Below are positions 41,564 through 50,369 of a stretch of 64,000 nucleotides of DNA, piece by piece. Position 1 is the stretch's first letter; the number at the start of each line of letters is the position of its first letter. The translations under genes and the position numbers were made by a program. Origin of the DNA: Streptomyces physcomitrii (GTDB taxonomy: Bacteria > Actinomycetota > Actinomycetes > Streptomycetales > Streptomycetaceae); assembly GCF_012273655.1 (NCBI RefSeq), contig NZ_JAAWWP010000020.1, positions 1-64,000 of the forward strand, read 5' to 3'. Below the pieces are notes generated by a model. That model was not told the origin of the DNA. It saw only the letters and a list, made by a program, of their open reading frames with translations, and ran no database searches.

Positions 41564-42055
41564 TCAGGTCGCGCGGGTGGCGCCCGTGCCGTTCTCGTCG
41601 TTCTCGTCCTCGGGGAGCCGGCAGACGCGCTCCAGGAAGAAGGCGGCCGCTATCACCGCGATGCCGGTGAGGACCGAGGCCCCGGCGTAGAAGGCCTGGT
41701 CGCGGCGGTCGGGGAGGTCGAGGAATTCGAGGAGGTAGGCGCCGGTGCCGCCGTACATGCCGGCGACCAGGGCGGCCACCAGGGCGCTGGCGTGCCCGAA
41801 GACGACCGCGCGGGCGGCCATCATCGGGTCGACGCCCTTGGCGCCGGGGCGGCGTTCGCGCTGGGCCCTGAGGCGGGTGCGCAGGGACAGGGCGGTGGCG
41901 AGCAGGACGACCGCGATCACCGCGAGCACGATGGGGGCGGCGAGCGGCACCTTCGGCAGGGTGCCCTTGGAGTCCCAGAGCCGGGCGCCCGCCCAGCACA
42001 CGAGCCCGGCCGCGAGGAAGACCCCGGCCAGTGTCCTGATGCGCAGCTGTTCCAC
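41564..42055 (-). CDS. DUF3180 membrane protein
   Basis: A 163-residue protein with four membrane segments (LAGVFLAAGLVCWAGARLW, LAAPIVLAVIAVVLLATAL, RAVVFGHASALVAALVAGMY, ASVLTGIAVIAAAFFLERVC). The family DUF3180 is encoded after folK throughout actinobacteria. The A-R-A-V-V-F-G-x-A-S-A motif is its signature. The function is unknown. It reads last in the minus-strand fol operon, 57 bases after folK. Confidence 0.9.
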   Translation of the reverse strand: MEQLRIRTLAGVFLAAGLVCWAGARLWDSKGTLPKVPLAAPIVLAVIAVVLLATALSLRTRLRAQRERRPGAKGVDPMMAARAVVFGHASALVAALVAGMYGGTGAYLLEFLDLPDRRDQAFYAGASVLTGIAVIAAAFFLERVCRLPEDENDENGTGATRAT

Positions 42056-42112
42056 TTCGTCCCTTCGCCGGTCGGGCCGCCGCCTCGCGGCCCGTCCCCA
42101 CGACCCTAACGA

Positions 42113-42724
42113 CTATTCCGGCAGCCTGAGTTCCAGGTCCGGCCGCGGCACCACGCCGGTGCGGCCGACGGACTCGGCGAGCGCGGCCACCTCGCCGCGG
42201 CCGGGCAGCTGGGCCGCGGGCTCGACGTCCAGCCAGGGCACCAGGACGAAGGCGCGTTCGTGGGCGCGCGGGTGGGGCAGGGTCAGCGCCGGGTCCTCGG
42301 AGCGGACCTCGCCGTAGGTGACGATGTCGACGTCGATGGTGCGGGCCGCCCAGCGCTCGTGCCGCACCCGGTCGAAGGCCTCCTCGACGGCCTGGGCGCG
42401 CTCCAGGAGGGAGTCGGGCGGCAGCGTGGTGCGCAGCACGACGACGGCGTTGAAGTAGGCGGGCTGGCTGTCCGGGTCGACGCCCCAGGGCTCGGTCTCG
42501 TAGACCCCGGAGACCGCCTTGACGCGTACGCCCGGGGTGTCCTCCAGGGCGTCGACGGCGCCCTGGAGGGTCTCCAGGCGGTTGCCGAGGTTGCTGCCGA
42601 GGGAGAGCACGGCGAGGTGGGGGTTGCTGAGGGTGGTGTCGGCGGCGTCGACCTGTTCCACCACGGCGGCGGGCACCGGCTGGACGGTCGGATCGGTGGG
42701 ATCCTCGCTCGGGAAGGCAGTCAT
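42113..42724 (-). CDS. folK: 6-hydroxymethyl-7,8-dihydropterin pyrophosphokinase
   Basis: A 203-residue HPPK. Landmarks are LAVLSLGSNLGNRLETLQGA, GVYETEPWGVDPDSQPAYFN, RHERWAARTIDVDIVTYG with catalytic Arg/Trp and the metal-binding D-V-D, and PHPRAHERAFVLVPW. It pyrophosphorylates the pterin before FolP. The first 35 residues are an extra Pro/Val/Asp-rich stretch. The ATG overlaps the folB stop by 4 bases (ATGA). Confidence 0.96.
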   Translation of the reverse strand: MTAFPSEDPTDPTVQPVPAAVVEQVDAADTTLSNPHLAVLSLGSNLGNRLETLQGAVDALEDTPGVRVKAVSGVYETEPWGVDPDSQPAYFNAVVVLRTTLPPDSLLERAQAVEEAFDRVRHERWAARTIDVDIVTYGEVRSEDPALTLPHPRAHERAFVLVPWLDVEPAAQLPGRGEVAALAESVGRTGVVPRPDLELRLPE

Positions 42725-43080
42725 ACTCGGCTCCGGGTGATGGTGACGGTCACGTCGTCGAAGGGGACGGTGATCGGGGCCTGCGGTTTGTGCACGCACA
42801 CCTCGACCTCCTCGACGCCCTCATGGCGCAGGCAGGCCTCCGCGATCCGCGCGGCCAGGGTCTCGATCAGGTCCACCGGCTCGCCCTGCACGACGGCCAC
42901 GACCTCCTCCGCCACGATCCCGTAGTGCACGGTCCTGGTGAGGTCGTCGGTGGCGGCGGCGGGCCGGGTGTCCAGGCCGAGGACGAGGTCGACGACGAAG
43001 GTCTGGCCCTCCTCGCGTTCCTGGGGGAAGACTCCGTGGTGTCCGCGGGCCCTCAGGCCCCGCAGCGCGACACGGTCCAC
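42721..43080 (-). CDS. folB: dihydroneopterin aldolase
   Basis: A 119-residue enzyme. GLRARGHHGVFPQEREEGQT contains the catalytic region with conserved Glu and His; DLTRTVHYGIVAEEVVAVVQ holds the catalytic Tyr; LIETLAARIAEACL and VCVHKPQAPI complete the fold. GTG 43080 is chosen because AGGAG lies 8 bases before it but overlaps the GTG at 43089. It is coupled to folK. The upstream 440 bases separate it from the NTF2-like gene, so it may have its own promoter with two palindromes at 43105-43141. Confidence 0.96.
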   Translation of the reverse strand: MDRVALRGLRARGHHGVFPQEREEGQTFVVDLVLGLDTRPAAATDDLTRTVHYGIVAEEVVAVVQGEPVDLIETLAARIAEACLRHEGVEEVEVCVHKPQAPITVPFDDVTVTITRSRV

Positions 43081-43524
43081 GCGGATCACTCCTGCAGTGC
43101 TCGGGCTCGTGACGAGCGGCTTGCTCCGGGCTCGTACGAGCGGTGTGCCTCGGGCGCCCGCGGGCGGCCTCGGCGGTTTCGGCGGGCGCGGTCCGCGGGA
43201 CGGCCGGGCCCCGGCGGTGCGCCCTCTGGTTCGGTGTGCGGTGGGTCTGTTGTCACGGCGGCGCGGGCCGCGGCCGGTGGTGCGGGTGCCCGGGTGGCCC
43301 CCGGGTACCGCTCCCGCGCGGTCGCGGTGGTGTGCGGCCCCCGCCCGGTGGCTCGTACCCCGCCGGGCGGCTCCTGCCCCTTCGGCGGCGGCTTCGGCCT
43401 GATCGAATCTACCCGCGAGGGGTGACGGTCCCCGCGGACGGGGGCCCGCCGGGGGCCGCGGGGCCGGGCGTGGCCCCGGTCGGGGCGCTGGGGAGCCGGG
43501 CCGCCGTACCGGGGGTCCACCCGC
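43081..43524. other. gene-free stretch upstream of folB with two palindromes
   Basis: Nothing that looks like a gene. Close to folB are GCTCGT-G-ACGAGC (43105-43117) and the perfect GCTCGTACGAGC (43130-43141), centres about 25 bases apart, which could be a regulatory dyad pair. The rest is GC-rich spacer. Confidence 0.45.
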
Positions 43525-44037
43525 TCACAGGGGCGACTCGTCCCCTTCGGGCTCATCGGATTCGGCCAGTACCGGGGAGGCGTGGTGCGACCACAGTTTC
43601 CATCCCTCGGCGGTGCGGCGGAAGACGTTGGTGGCGACGACCAGCTGGCCGAGCAGCGGGCCGGGGTCCTCGCCCTCGGCGGGGGCGGGCCCGCCGCTGA
43701 GGATGTTCTCGGTGCAGGTGACCAGGGCGGTGTCGGCGAGCACCGAGACCTGCACATCGGTGAGGAAGAACTGGATGTACTCGGTGTTCGCCATGATCAG
43801 CGCGTACGAGCGGAGCACCTCCCCGCGGCCGGTGAGCAGCGGCCAGCCGGGGTGCACGCAGGAGACCTCGGCGGGGCTCGCGCCGTCCGGCTTCGCGCCC
43901 TCGGCGCCGGGGGTCGCGGCGATGTCGGCGGGGTCCAGCCACAGGCCCGTGAGGGTCTCGAAGTCGCCGCGCTCCATGGCCTCGTAGAAGGCGGTGTTCG
44001 CGAGCTGGACGTCCTCGGTGTCGGTCGTCGAGGTCAC
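43525..44037 (-). CDS. NTF2/SnoaL-like protein in the folate operon
   Basis: A 170-residue protein of the NTF2 fold (SnoaL_3 type). LANTAFYEAMERGDFETLTG, SCVHPGWPLLTGRGEVLRSY, and TALVTCTENILSG are characteristic. Such proteins are small cone-shaped enzymes or binding proteins. Its GTG overlaps the folP stop by 4 bases, so it is made together with dihydropteroate synthase. A role in folate synthesis is suggested by context only. The tail is acidic and Pro-rich. Confidence 0.88.
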   Translation of the reverse strand: MTSTTDTEDVQLANTAFYEAMERGDFETLTGLWLDPADIAATPGAEGAKPDGASPAEVSCVHPGWPLLTGRGEVLRSYALIMANTEYIQFFLTDVQVSVLADTALVTCTENILSGGPAPAEGEDPGPLLGQLVVATNVFRRTAEGWKLWSHHASPVLAESDEPEGDESPL

Positions 44038-45002
44038 AGGGTCTCTCCGGGGGTGCCGGTGGGGCCGGATGCCGGGCGGGCGGCGGTGCGGGCCGTCCTG
44101 TCGCCGGTTGTGCCGGTTGCGCCGGGAGCGGCGGTACGGGCCTGCTGCACGGCGTGGGCCACCCGGACCGCGTCGGCGGTGGCCCGCACCTCGTGGACCC
44201 GGACCGCCCAGGCGCCCCGGTCGGCGGCGAGGGCGGAGACGGCGGCGGTGGCGGCGTCGCGTTCGCGGGCCGGCGGCGGGGAGCCGCCGGGGGAGGCGAG
44301 GACGCGGCCGAGGAAGCGCTTGCGGGAGGCGGCGACGAGCAGCGGGTGGCCGAGCGCGCGCAGCCGGTCGAGGTGGGCGAGGAGGACGAGGTCGTGCTCG
44401 GCCTCCTTGGAGAAGCCGAGTCCGGGGTCGATGACGAGGCGGTCGGGGGCGATGCCGCCCGCGACGACGGCGTCCACCCGGGCCCGCAGTTCGCCGAGGA
44501 CCTCGCCGACCACGTCCGTGTAGGAGCCGCGGACGGTGACGCCCTCCAGGAAGCCGCGCCAGTGCATGACGACGAAGGGGGCACCGGCGGCGGCGACCAC
44601 CGGGACCATCGCCTCGTCGGCGAGGCCGCCGCTGACATCGTTGACGAGGACGGCCCCGGCGGCGAGGGCCTTCTCGGCGACCGAGGCGCGCATGGTGTCC
44701 ACCGAGACGGTGACGCCCTCGGCGGCCAGGCCCCGCACCACGGGCAGGACGCGGCGCAGCTCCTCGTCCTCGTCGACGCGGGCGGCGCCGGGGCGGGTGG
44801 ACTCGCCGCCCACGTCGACCAGGTCGGCGCCCTGGGCCACCAGGTCCAGGCCGCCCTTGACCGCGGTGGACGGGTCGAAGTAGCGGCCGCCGTCGGAGAA
44901 GGAGTCGGGCGTCACGTTGACCACGCCCATCACGGCACAGCGGTCCCACCGGGGCAGCCCTGCCACCCGGCCGCGGTCCTGGGGCTCACGCAACGCACTC
45001 AT
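44034..45002 (-). CDS. folP: dihydropteroate synthase
   Basis: A 322-residue TIM-barrel enzyme. The pterin and sulphonamide site motifs are MGVVNVTPDSFSDGGRYF, VDVGGESTRPGA, VLVNDVSGG, PFVVMHWRG, RLVIDPGLGFSKEAEHDL and LLVAASRKRFLGRVL. It joins p-aminobenzoate to the pterin. The C-terminal 40 residues are a Thr/Ala/Gly-rich tail not needed for the fold. It opens the fol operon on the minus strand and is coupled to the NTF2-like gene. Confidence 0.96.
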   Translation of the reverse strand: MSALREPQDRGRVAGLPRWDRCAVMGVVNVTPDSFSDGGRYFDPSTAVKGGLDLVAQGADLVDVGGESTRPGAARVDEDEELRRVLPVVRGLAAEGVTVSVDTMRASVAEKALAAGAVLVNDVSGGLADEAMVPVVAAAGAPFVVMHWRGFLEGVTVRGSYTDVVGEVLGELRARVDAVVAGGIAPDRLVIDPGLGFSKEAEHDLVLLAHLDRLRALGHPLLVAASRKRFLGRVLASPGGSPPPARERDAATAAVSALAADRGAWAVRVHEVRATADAVRVAHAVQQARTAAPGATGTTGDRTARTAARPASGPTGTPGETL

Positions 45003-45129
45003 GCCCTCAGCGTAGGCCCCGGCGCGCGGTGGCCGCCCGGGCGCCGGGGTGTGCGCGCACGCGCCGGGGCGGCCGGAGCGCGGGCGGCTGTGTGCCGGGT
45101 ACGGGCGCCGGTCCGGATCGGGGGCCGCC

Positions 45130-46287
45130 TCAGAGGCTGCCCACCACCGCGTCCACGGATTCGAGCTGCACCTCGGCGCGGGCGATGGCCTGGGCGTCGG
45201 CGGCCGTGGAGCGCCGCAGGGCCTCGTGCAGCTTCGCCGGGGTGAGGACGCCGAGGAAGCGGTGCTCGTCCTTGTCCAGGACGGCGATCCAGCCCGCGTC
45301 GTGCTGGAGCATGGTGGCGAAGGCCTGCTTCAGGGAGGCGCCGAGCGGCAGCCAGGCCTCCATCCGGCGGGCGTGCTCGCGTACCGAACCGGTGCGCTCG
45401 GCGGCGTGGGCGCCGGAGATCCAGCCGTGCAGCTCGTCCGCGGAGTCCAGGACGACCGCCCAGGGGGCGTCGAGGGCGCGCGGCAGGGTGTCGTCGAGGT
45501 GGACGACCGGCGGCTGTTCGAGGTCGCTCTCCTCGATGGGGGTGACCGACAGGCGCTTGAGGCCGCGGTCGGCGCCCACGAAGTCGGCGACGTAGTCGGT
45601 CGCGGGCGCCCCGAGGACGGCGGAGGGGGTGTCGAACTGCTCGATGCGGCCCTGCCCGTACACCGCGATGCGGTCGCCGAGGCGGACCGCCTCCTCGATG
45701 TCGTGGGTGACGAAGAGCACCGTCTTGCGCACCTCCTGCTGCAGGCGCAGGAACTCCGACTGCAGGCGTTCGCGGACCACCGGGTCGACCGCGCCGAAGG
45801 GCTCGTCCATGAGCAGCACCGGTGGGTCGGCGGCGAGCGCGCGGGCGACGCCGACGCGCTGGCGCTGGCCGCCGGAGAGCTGCTCCGGGTAGCGCTCGCC
45901 GTAGACCTTCGGGTCGAGGCCGACCAGGTCGAGGAGTTCGGCGGCGCGGGCGCGGGCCTTGGCGCGGCCGGTGCCGAGCAGATGCGGCACGGTCGCGGTG
46001 TTGTCCAGGACGGTCTTGTGCGGGAAGAGGCCGACCTGCTGGATCACATAGCCGATACGGCGCCGCAGTTGGACGGGATCCACGGTCGATATGTCCTCGT
46101 TGTCGAGGAATATCCGGCCACTTGACGGCTCGATGAGCCGGTTGACCATCTTCATGGTGGTCGTCTTGCCGCAGCCGGAGGGCCCGACGAGCGTCACAAG
46201 CTCGCCGTCCGCGACCTCGAAGGACAGCTCGTCGACGGCCGTGGTGCCGTCCGCGTACCGCTTGGTGACGTTCTCGAACCGAATCAT
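45130..46287 (-). CDS. glycine betaine/choline-type ABC transporter ATPase
   Basis: A 385-residue ATPase of the OpuA/ProV group. Walker A GPSGCGKTTTMKM (about 35-47), Q-loop YVIQQVGLFPH, signature YPEQLSGGQRQRVGVARALA, Walker B PPVLLMDEPFGAVDP, and the switch His in LFVTHDIEEAV. The C-terminal 120 residues form a CBS-like pair (FATMLQHDAGWIAVLDKDEH), known to sense ionic strength in this family. ATG 46287 (MIRFENVTKRY) is chosen. It is divergent from the permease genes of the same system. Confidence 0.94.
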   Translation of the reverse strand: MIRFENVTKRYADGTTAVDELSFEVADGELVTLVGPSGCGKTTTMKMVNRLIEPSSGRIFLDNEDISTVDPVQLRRRIGYVIQQVGLFPHKTVLDNTATVPHLLGTGRAKARARAAELLDLVGLDPKVYGERYPEQLSGGQRQRVGVARALAADPPVLLMDEPFGAVDPVVRERLQSEFLRLQQEVRKTVLFVTHDIEEAVRLGDRIAVYGQGRIEQFDTPSAVLGAPATDYVADFVGADRGLKRLSVTPIEESDLEQPPVVHLDDTLPRALDAPWAVVLDSADELHGWISGAHAAERTGSVREHARRMEAWLPLGASLKQAFATMLQHDAGWIAVLDKDEHRFLGVLTPAKLHEALRRSTAADAQAIARAEVQLESVDAVVGSL

Positions 46288-46439
46288 GGGTCCCCATTGT
46301 GGTGGGCGGATTGTGAAGGACATGTTGCGCGGGTACGACGGCCCTCGGTGATTGTCGGTGCCCGGGGTTAGGGTCGCCAGCGATCGACTGTCTCAGGTCG
46401 ACGCACATATGTTCAGGGGATTCGGGGGAGGTGGGGCGA

Positions 46440-47243
46440 GTGAGCAAGCAGAACTGCCTGGTGGCGAACGACTGGATCTGCGGGGAGTACCTGCGCTCGC
46501 GGTCACAGGACCTCACGGACGCGACCGTGCAGCACATCGGCATCACGGCGGCCTCGGTCGCGATAGGCGTCCTGGTGGCCTTCCCGCTGGCGCTGCTCGC
46601 CCGCCGGAAGGCCTTCGCCGGACCGGTGCTCGGGCTGACCACCGTGCTCTACACGGTGCCCTCGCTCGCGATGTTCTCGCTGCTGCTGCCCCTCTTCGGG
46701 CTCTCGGCCTCGCTCGTGGTCACCGGCCTGGTGATGTACTCGCTCACCATCCTGGTGCGCAACATCCTCGCCGGGCTGCAGGCCGTCCCCGAGGAGGCCA
46801 AGGAGGCCGCCCGCGGACTCGGCTACGGACCGGCGAGGCTCCTGTGGGAGGTCGAACTCCCGCTCGCCCTCCCGGCCCTGCTCGCCGGGGTGCGCATCGC
46901 CACCGTCTCCACGGTCGCCCTCACCACGGTCGGCGCCATCGTCGACTACGGCGGCCTCGGCAGCCTGATACTCGACGGGCTCGACACCACCTTCAAGGCA
47001 CAGGTGCTCACCGCCTCCGTGCTCTGCGTGCTGCTCGCGCTCGCCGCCGACCTGCTGCTGCTCGGAGTGCAGTGGCTGCTCACCCCCTGGACCAGGGCGA
47101 CCAGGGCGACCAGGGCGAGCAGCGGCCCGCGTATACGGAGGCGGCCGGGAGCGGGCGGCGGCGGCCCGCTCGCGAAGGCGGAGGACACGGCAGCGGCAAG
47201 CGCCGGCGGCGCGAGCGTGGCGAAGGCGGCTGATCCCGTATGA
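46440..47243 (+). CDS. betaine/choline-type ABC transporter permease 1
   Basis: A 267-residue permease. About five membrane helices (GITAASVAIGVLVAFPLALL, LYTVPSLAMFSLLLPLFGLS and others) and the EAA loop AVPEEAKEAARGLGYGPARL for ATPase contact. GTG 46440 is chosen because GGAGG lies 8 bases before it; GTG 46431 overlaps that site. The C-terminal 45 residues are Arg/Ala/Gly-rich with a short AT-repeat (TRATRATRA). It overlaps the second permease by 4 bases. Confidence 0.93.
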   Translation: MSKQNCLVANDWICGEYLRSRSQDLTDATVQHIGITAASVAIGVLVAFPLALLARRKAFAGPVLGLTTVLYTVPSLAMFSLLLPLFGLSASLVVTGLVMYSLTILVRNILAGLQAVPEEAKEAARGLGYGPARLLWEVELPLALPALLAGVRIATVSTVALTTVGAIVDYGGLGSLILDGLDTTFKAQVLTASVLCVLLALAADLLLLGVQWLLTPWTRATRATRASSGPRIRRRPGAGGGGPLAKAEDTAAASAGGASVAKAADPV

Positions 47244-47920
47244 ACGCGATATCCGGGGCCTGGGACTGGCTCACCACCGGCGCCAACTGGCAGGGCGAGA
47301 AAGGCGTCTGGCACCGCCTCACCGAGCACCTGTACTTCAGCGGCGTCTGCCTCGCCGTGGCCTGCCTGATCGCGCTGCCGCTCGCGCTCTGGCTCGGCCA
47401 CCTCGGCAAGGGCGGCGCGCTCGCGGTCAACATCTCTAACATCGGCCGCGCGGTGCCGACCCTCGCGGTCCTGGTGCTGCTGACGCTCACCCCGCTCGGC
47501 GAGCACGGGGACCTGCCGACGCTGATCGCGCTGGTGCTCTTCGCGGTGCCGCCGATGCTGACCAACGCCTACCTCGGCATGCGCGAGGTGGACCGCTCGG
47601 TGGTCGAGGCGGCGCGCGGCATGGGCATGAGCGGCGGCCAGGTCTTCCGGCGGGTCGAACTCCCGCTCGCCTACGGCCTGGTGATGACCGGCATCCGCTC
47701 CGCCGCCGTCCAGGTCGTCGCCACCGCCACCCTCGCCGCGATGGCGGGGGAGGGCGGCCTCGGCCGGATCATCACGGCCGGGTTCAACCTCCAGAACACC
47801 CCGCAGGTCGTCGCGGGCGCCTTCCTGGTCGCCCTGCTCGCCCTGCTCGTGGAGGCGGCGCTCGTCCTCGCGGGCAAGGCCTTCGACCCGATGCGCGGCC
47901 GCTCGGGAACGGCCCGGTGA
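47240..47920 (+). CDS. betaine/choline-type ABC transporter permease 2
   Basis: A 226-residue permease similar to the preceding one: SGVCLAVACLIALPLALWLG, NIGRAVPTLAVLVLLTLTPL, and EAA loop REVDRSVVEAARGMGMSGGQ. It pairs with permease 1 as a heterodimer. The start ATG is embedded in the stop of permease 1. The N-terminal stretch AWDWLTTGANWQGEKGVW is usual for this family. Confidence 0.94.
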   Translation: MNAISGAWDWLTTGANWQGEKGVWHRLTEHLYFSGVCLAVACLIALPLALWLGHLGKGGALAVNISNIGRAVPTLAVLVLLTLTPLGEHGDLPTLIALVLFAVPPMLTNAYLGMREVDRSVVEAARGMGMSGGQVFRRVELPLAYGLVMTGIRSAAVQVVATATLAAMAGEGGLGRIITAGFNLQNTPQVVAGAFLVALLALLVEAALVLAGKAFDPMRGRSGTAR

Positions 47921-48080
47921 GCCTTCTCCCGTACGGCCCGCGCGCCCCGTACCACCGGCGCCCTTCACCGATCTCACCGATCTCCGCGACCGGCGCGCGA
48001 GGACCCGCGGTACCGCGGGAGCAGTAGCAGTGACTTCCCGAGCAGTAGCGACTTCCTGGAAATTCCGAATGGGGACGGCG

Positions 48081-49058
48081 ATGAACAGCAGGGCGATGAA
48101 CAGCAGAAGGAAACGGGCCGCGGTGGCCGCCCTCGCGGCGGCGGCGCTCGCGGGCTCGCTGGCGGCCTGCGGCGGCGACAGCCTGGAGGACGACGGCAAG
48201 GGCGACTCCGGCGGCGGCACGAAGGGCTCGCTCGTGGTGGGCGCGGCTCGCTTCACCGAGGCCAAGGTCCTCGCCGAGCTCTATGTGCAGGTGCTCAAGG
48301 AGGCCGGTTACGACGCCTCCACCAAGACCGTGCAGAACCGCGAGGTGTACGAACCGGAGCTGGAGAAGGGCACCATCGACGTCGTACCGGAATACGCGGC
48401 CACCCTCACCGAATTCTTCAACCTGAAGAAGAACGGCCCCAAGGCGAAAGCCGCCGCCTCCAGCGATCTCGACGCGACGCTGACCGCGCTCAAGGGCTTT
48501 GCCGAGCCGCAGGGCCTCAAGGTGCTGCCCGCCGGAGAGGCCGTCGACCAGAACGCCTTCGCGGTCAGCGCCGATTTCGCCGCGAAGCACAAGCTCAAGA
48601 CCCTTTCGGATCTCGGCAGGTCGGGCGAGGAAGTCAAGATCGCCGCCGGTGACGAATGCGAGTCCCGGCCCTTCTGCGCACCGGGTCTGAAGAAGACGTA
48701 CGGAATCAAGGTCACCGGAATCGACCCCAAGGGCGTGGGCACCACCCAGTCCAAGCAGGCGGTCAAGAACGGCACCGACCAGCTGGCGCTCACCACGACC
48801 ACCGACGCCACCCTGAAGACCTTCGGCCTCGTCCTCCTGGAGGACGACAAGAAGCTCCAGAACGCGGACAACATCCTGCCGGTCGTCAACGCGAAGGACG
48901 CGGGCGGCAAGGAGGTCGCCGCGGCACTCGGCAAGCTCACCGAGACCCTCACCACCGAGGACCTCATCGAGCTGAACCGCAAGGTCGACGCCGAGCGGCA
49001 GAAGGAGGCCGACGTGGCCAAGGAGTACCTGGAGTCCAAGGGGCTGCTCAAGAAGTGA
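48081..49058 (+). CDS. betaine/choline-type substrate-binding lipoprotein
   Basis: About 325 residues, a lipoprotein. The signal peptide AAVAALAAAALAGSLAACGG has the lipobox LAAC. The mature part is an OpuAC-type (PF04069) binding protein: LVVGAARFTEAKVLAELYVQ, EVYEPELEKGTIDVVPEYAA, DECESRPFCAPGLKKTYGIK, TTDATLKTFGLVLLEDDKK. Two Cys in ECESRPFCAPG may form a disulphide. ATG 48081 has GGGGA upstream; ATGs at 48069 and 48096 are alternatives. It completes the transporter, which likely imports osmoprotectants. Confidence 0.92.
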   Translation: MNSRAMNSRRKRAAVAALAAAALAGSLAACGGDSLEDDGKGDSGGGTKGSLVVGAARFTEAKVLAELYVQVLKEAGYDASTKTVQNREVYEPELEKGTIDVVPEYAATLTEFFNLKKNGPKAKAAASSDLDATLTALKGFAEPQGLKVLPAGEAVDQNAFAVSADFAAKHKLKTLSDLGRSGEEVKIAAGDECESRPFCAPGLKKTYGIKVTGIDPKGVGTTQSKQAVKNGTDQLALTTTTDATLKTFGLVLLEDDKKLQNADNILPVVNAKDAGGKEVAAALGKLTETLTTEDLIELNRKVDAERQKEADVAKEYLESKGLLKK

Positions 49059-49220
49059 GCAAAAGGTGAGCGGGAAGTGAGGGAATGAGCGGGGGCGGGG
49101 AGGCCGCGGGCCGCCGGGCCGCTATTCACGGCGGGCGGAAAGCAGAATCACGGCCGCCGGGTACCGGTTTTTTGCCGGCCCGGCCACCACGATTCCCGTA
49201 CGCGCGGTAAGTTTCTGGCC

Positions 49221-50309
49221 ATGCCACGTGGACGCCACCGCCATTCCCCACCCCTGCACAGGCTCCTCCCCCCGTCGGCCATCGCCGGGGTCTCCGTCGC
49301 CTGCGCCGCCGGGGCCTGGCTCTTCACGGAGCCGACGCTGCTCCGTGGCCTGGTCGCGGCCGCCGCGGTGCCCACTCTCGTCGGCGCGGTCGTCATGCGC
49401 CGCTGGGACCGGGTCGCCGGCCGCCGTGTCGCCGAACTGGAACGCGCCCGCAAGGGCGACGAATGGCGCTACGAGGAACGCACCGCCGAGCTGGAGTCGG
49501 ACCTCGAGGAGTCCCGCGAGGTCCGCACCCGCATCGAGCAGAAGCTGCGCGCCAAGCGCACCGAACTCGCCGCCCTGCGCAACGAGCACGCCGCCCTGCT
49601 GCGCCGCTACGCCACCGCCGAGACCGAGCGCGCCAGCGCCCTGGAGGGCCGCCGCAGGCTCGCGATCGAGGCGAGCGTGCCCGCGAGGGCGCTGACCGCG
49701 GCCCCGGTCGTCACCCCGCCCACCGGTTCCACCCTCTTCCGGGAGGCCAACGCCGCCCTGGACCGGCTGGCCCGCGGCGGCCGCCCGGGAGCGGCCCGCG
49801 GCGAGCGCACCGGCGGCGCGCTGCACGGCACCGTGAACCGGCCCGGCGCCAAAGGCGACGGCTTCTCCGCCTTCGGCAACGCACCGCTGACACCCGCGCC
49901 CGCGCCGCGGATCCCCGGCCAGGGCGCCGGGCCGAAGGAGGGCGAGGCACGGGGGAATGCCGGGGCGGCCGGCGAGCACACCCGTACGGCCGCCGCTCCG
50001 CGTCACTTCACGGTGCCGGCCGCGGCGGCGGTGCCCGCCTCCGCCCGCCGCGCCGTCCCCCAGGGCGGGTTCGACTTCTTCGGCACCAAGCACGCGGCGC
50101 CCTCCTCCGCGGCCCTGGAGGCCGCCCAGAACAGCGACCTCGCGGACGTCGTCGGCGAGGAGGCCCTCGCGGTCCACAAGGCCGAGTCGGAGTCCCGCTA
50201 CCGCCCGGCCGGTCTGCGCGAGCAGGCGGTGGGCCAGGTCATCGACCTGACGGCGCACGACGACACCGAGCCGATCGACATGACGGAACTGCGCAGCGCG
50301 GTGTCCTAG
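49221..50309 (+). CDS. membrane protein with coiled-coil domain
   Basis: A 362-residue protein. A short basic N-terminus is followed by two hydrophobic segments (PSAIAGVSVACAAGAWLF, LVAAAAVPTLVGAVVMRRW, residues about 18-60), then a charged coiled coil (about 62-150: AELERARKGDEWRYEERTAE, LRAKRTELAALRNEHAALLR). The rest is Pro/Ala/Gly-rich and disordered, ending with EPIDMTELRSAVS. The family is found in Streptomyces next to nuoD2-region genes. The function is not known; a scaffold role is possible. Confidence 0.82.
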   Translation: MPRGRHRHSPPLHRLLPPSAIAGVSVACAAGAWLFTEPTLLRGLVAAAAVPTLVGAVVMRRWDRVAGRRVAELERARKGDEWRYEERTAELESDLEESREVRTRIEQKLRAKRTELAALRNEHAALLRRYATAETERASALEGRRRLAIEASVPARALTAAPVVTPPTGSTLFREANAALDRLARGGRPGAARGERTGGALHGTVNRPGAKGDGFSAFGNAPLTPAPAPRIPGQGAGPKEGEARGNAGAAGEHTRTAAAPRHFTVPAAAAVPASARRAVPQGGFDFFGTKHAAPSSAALEAAQNSDLADVVGEEALAVHKAESESRYRPAGLREQAVGQVIDLTAHDDTEPIDMTELRSAVS

Positions 50310-50369
50310 GCCCGCGGCCGAGCGCGGTGTCGTAGCCCCGCGGCCGGGCGCGGTCCCGCAGGTCCGGGC

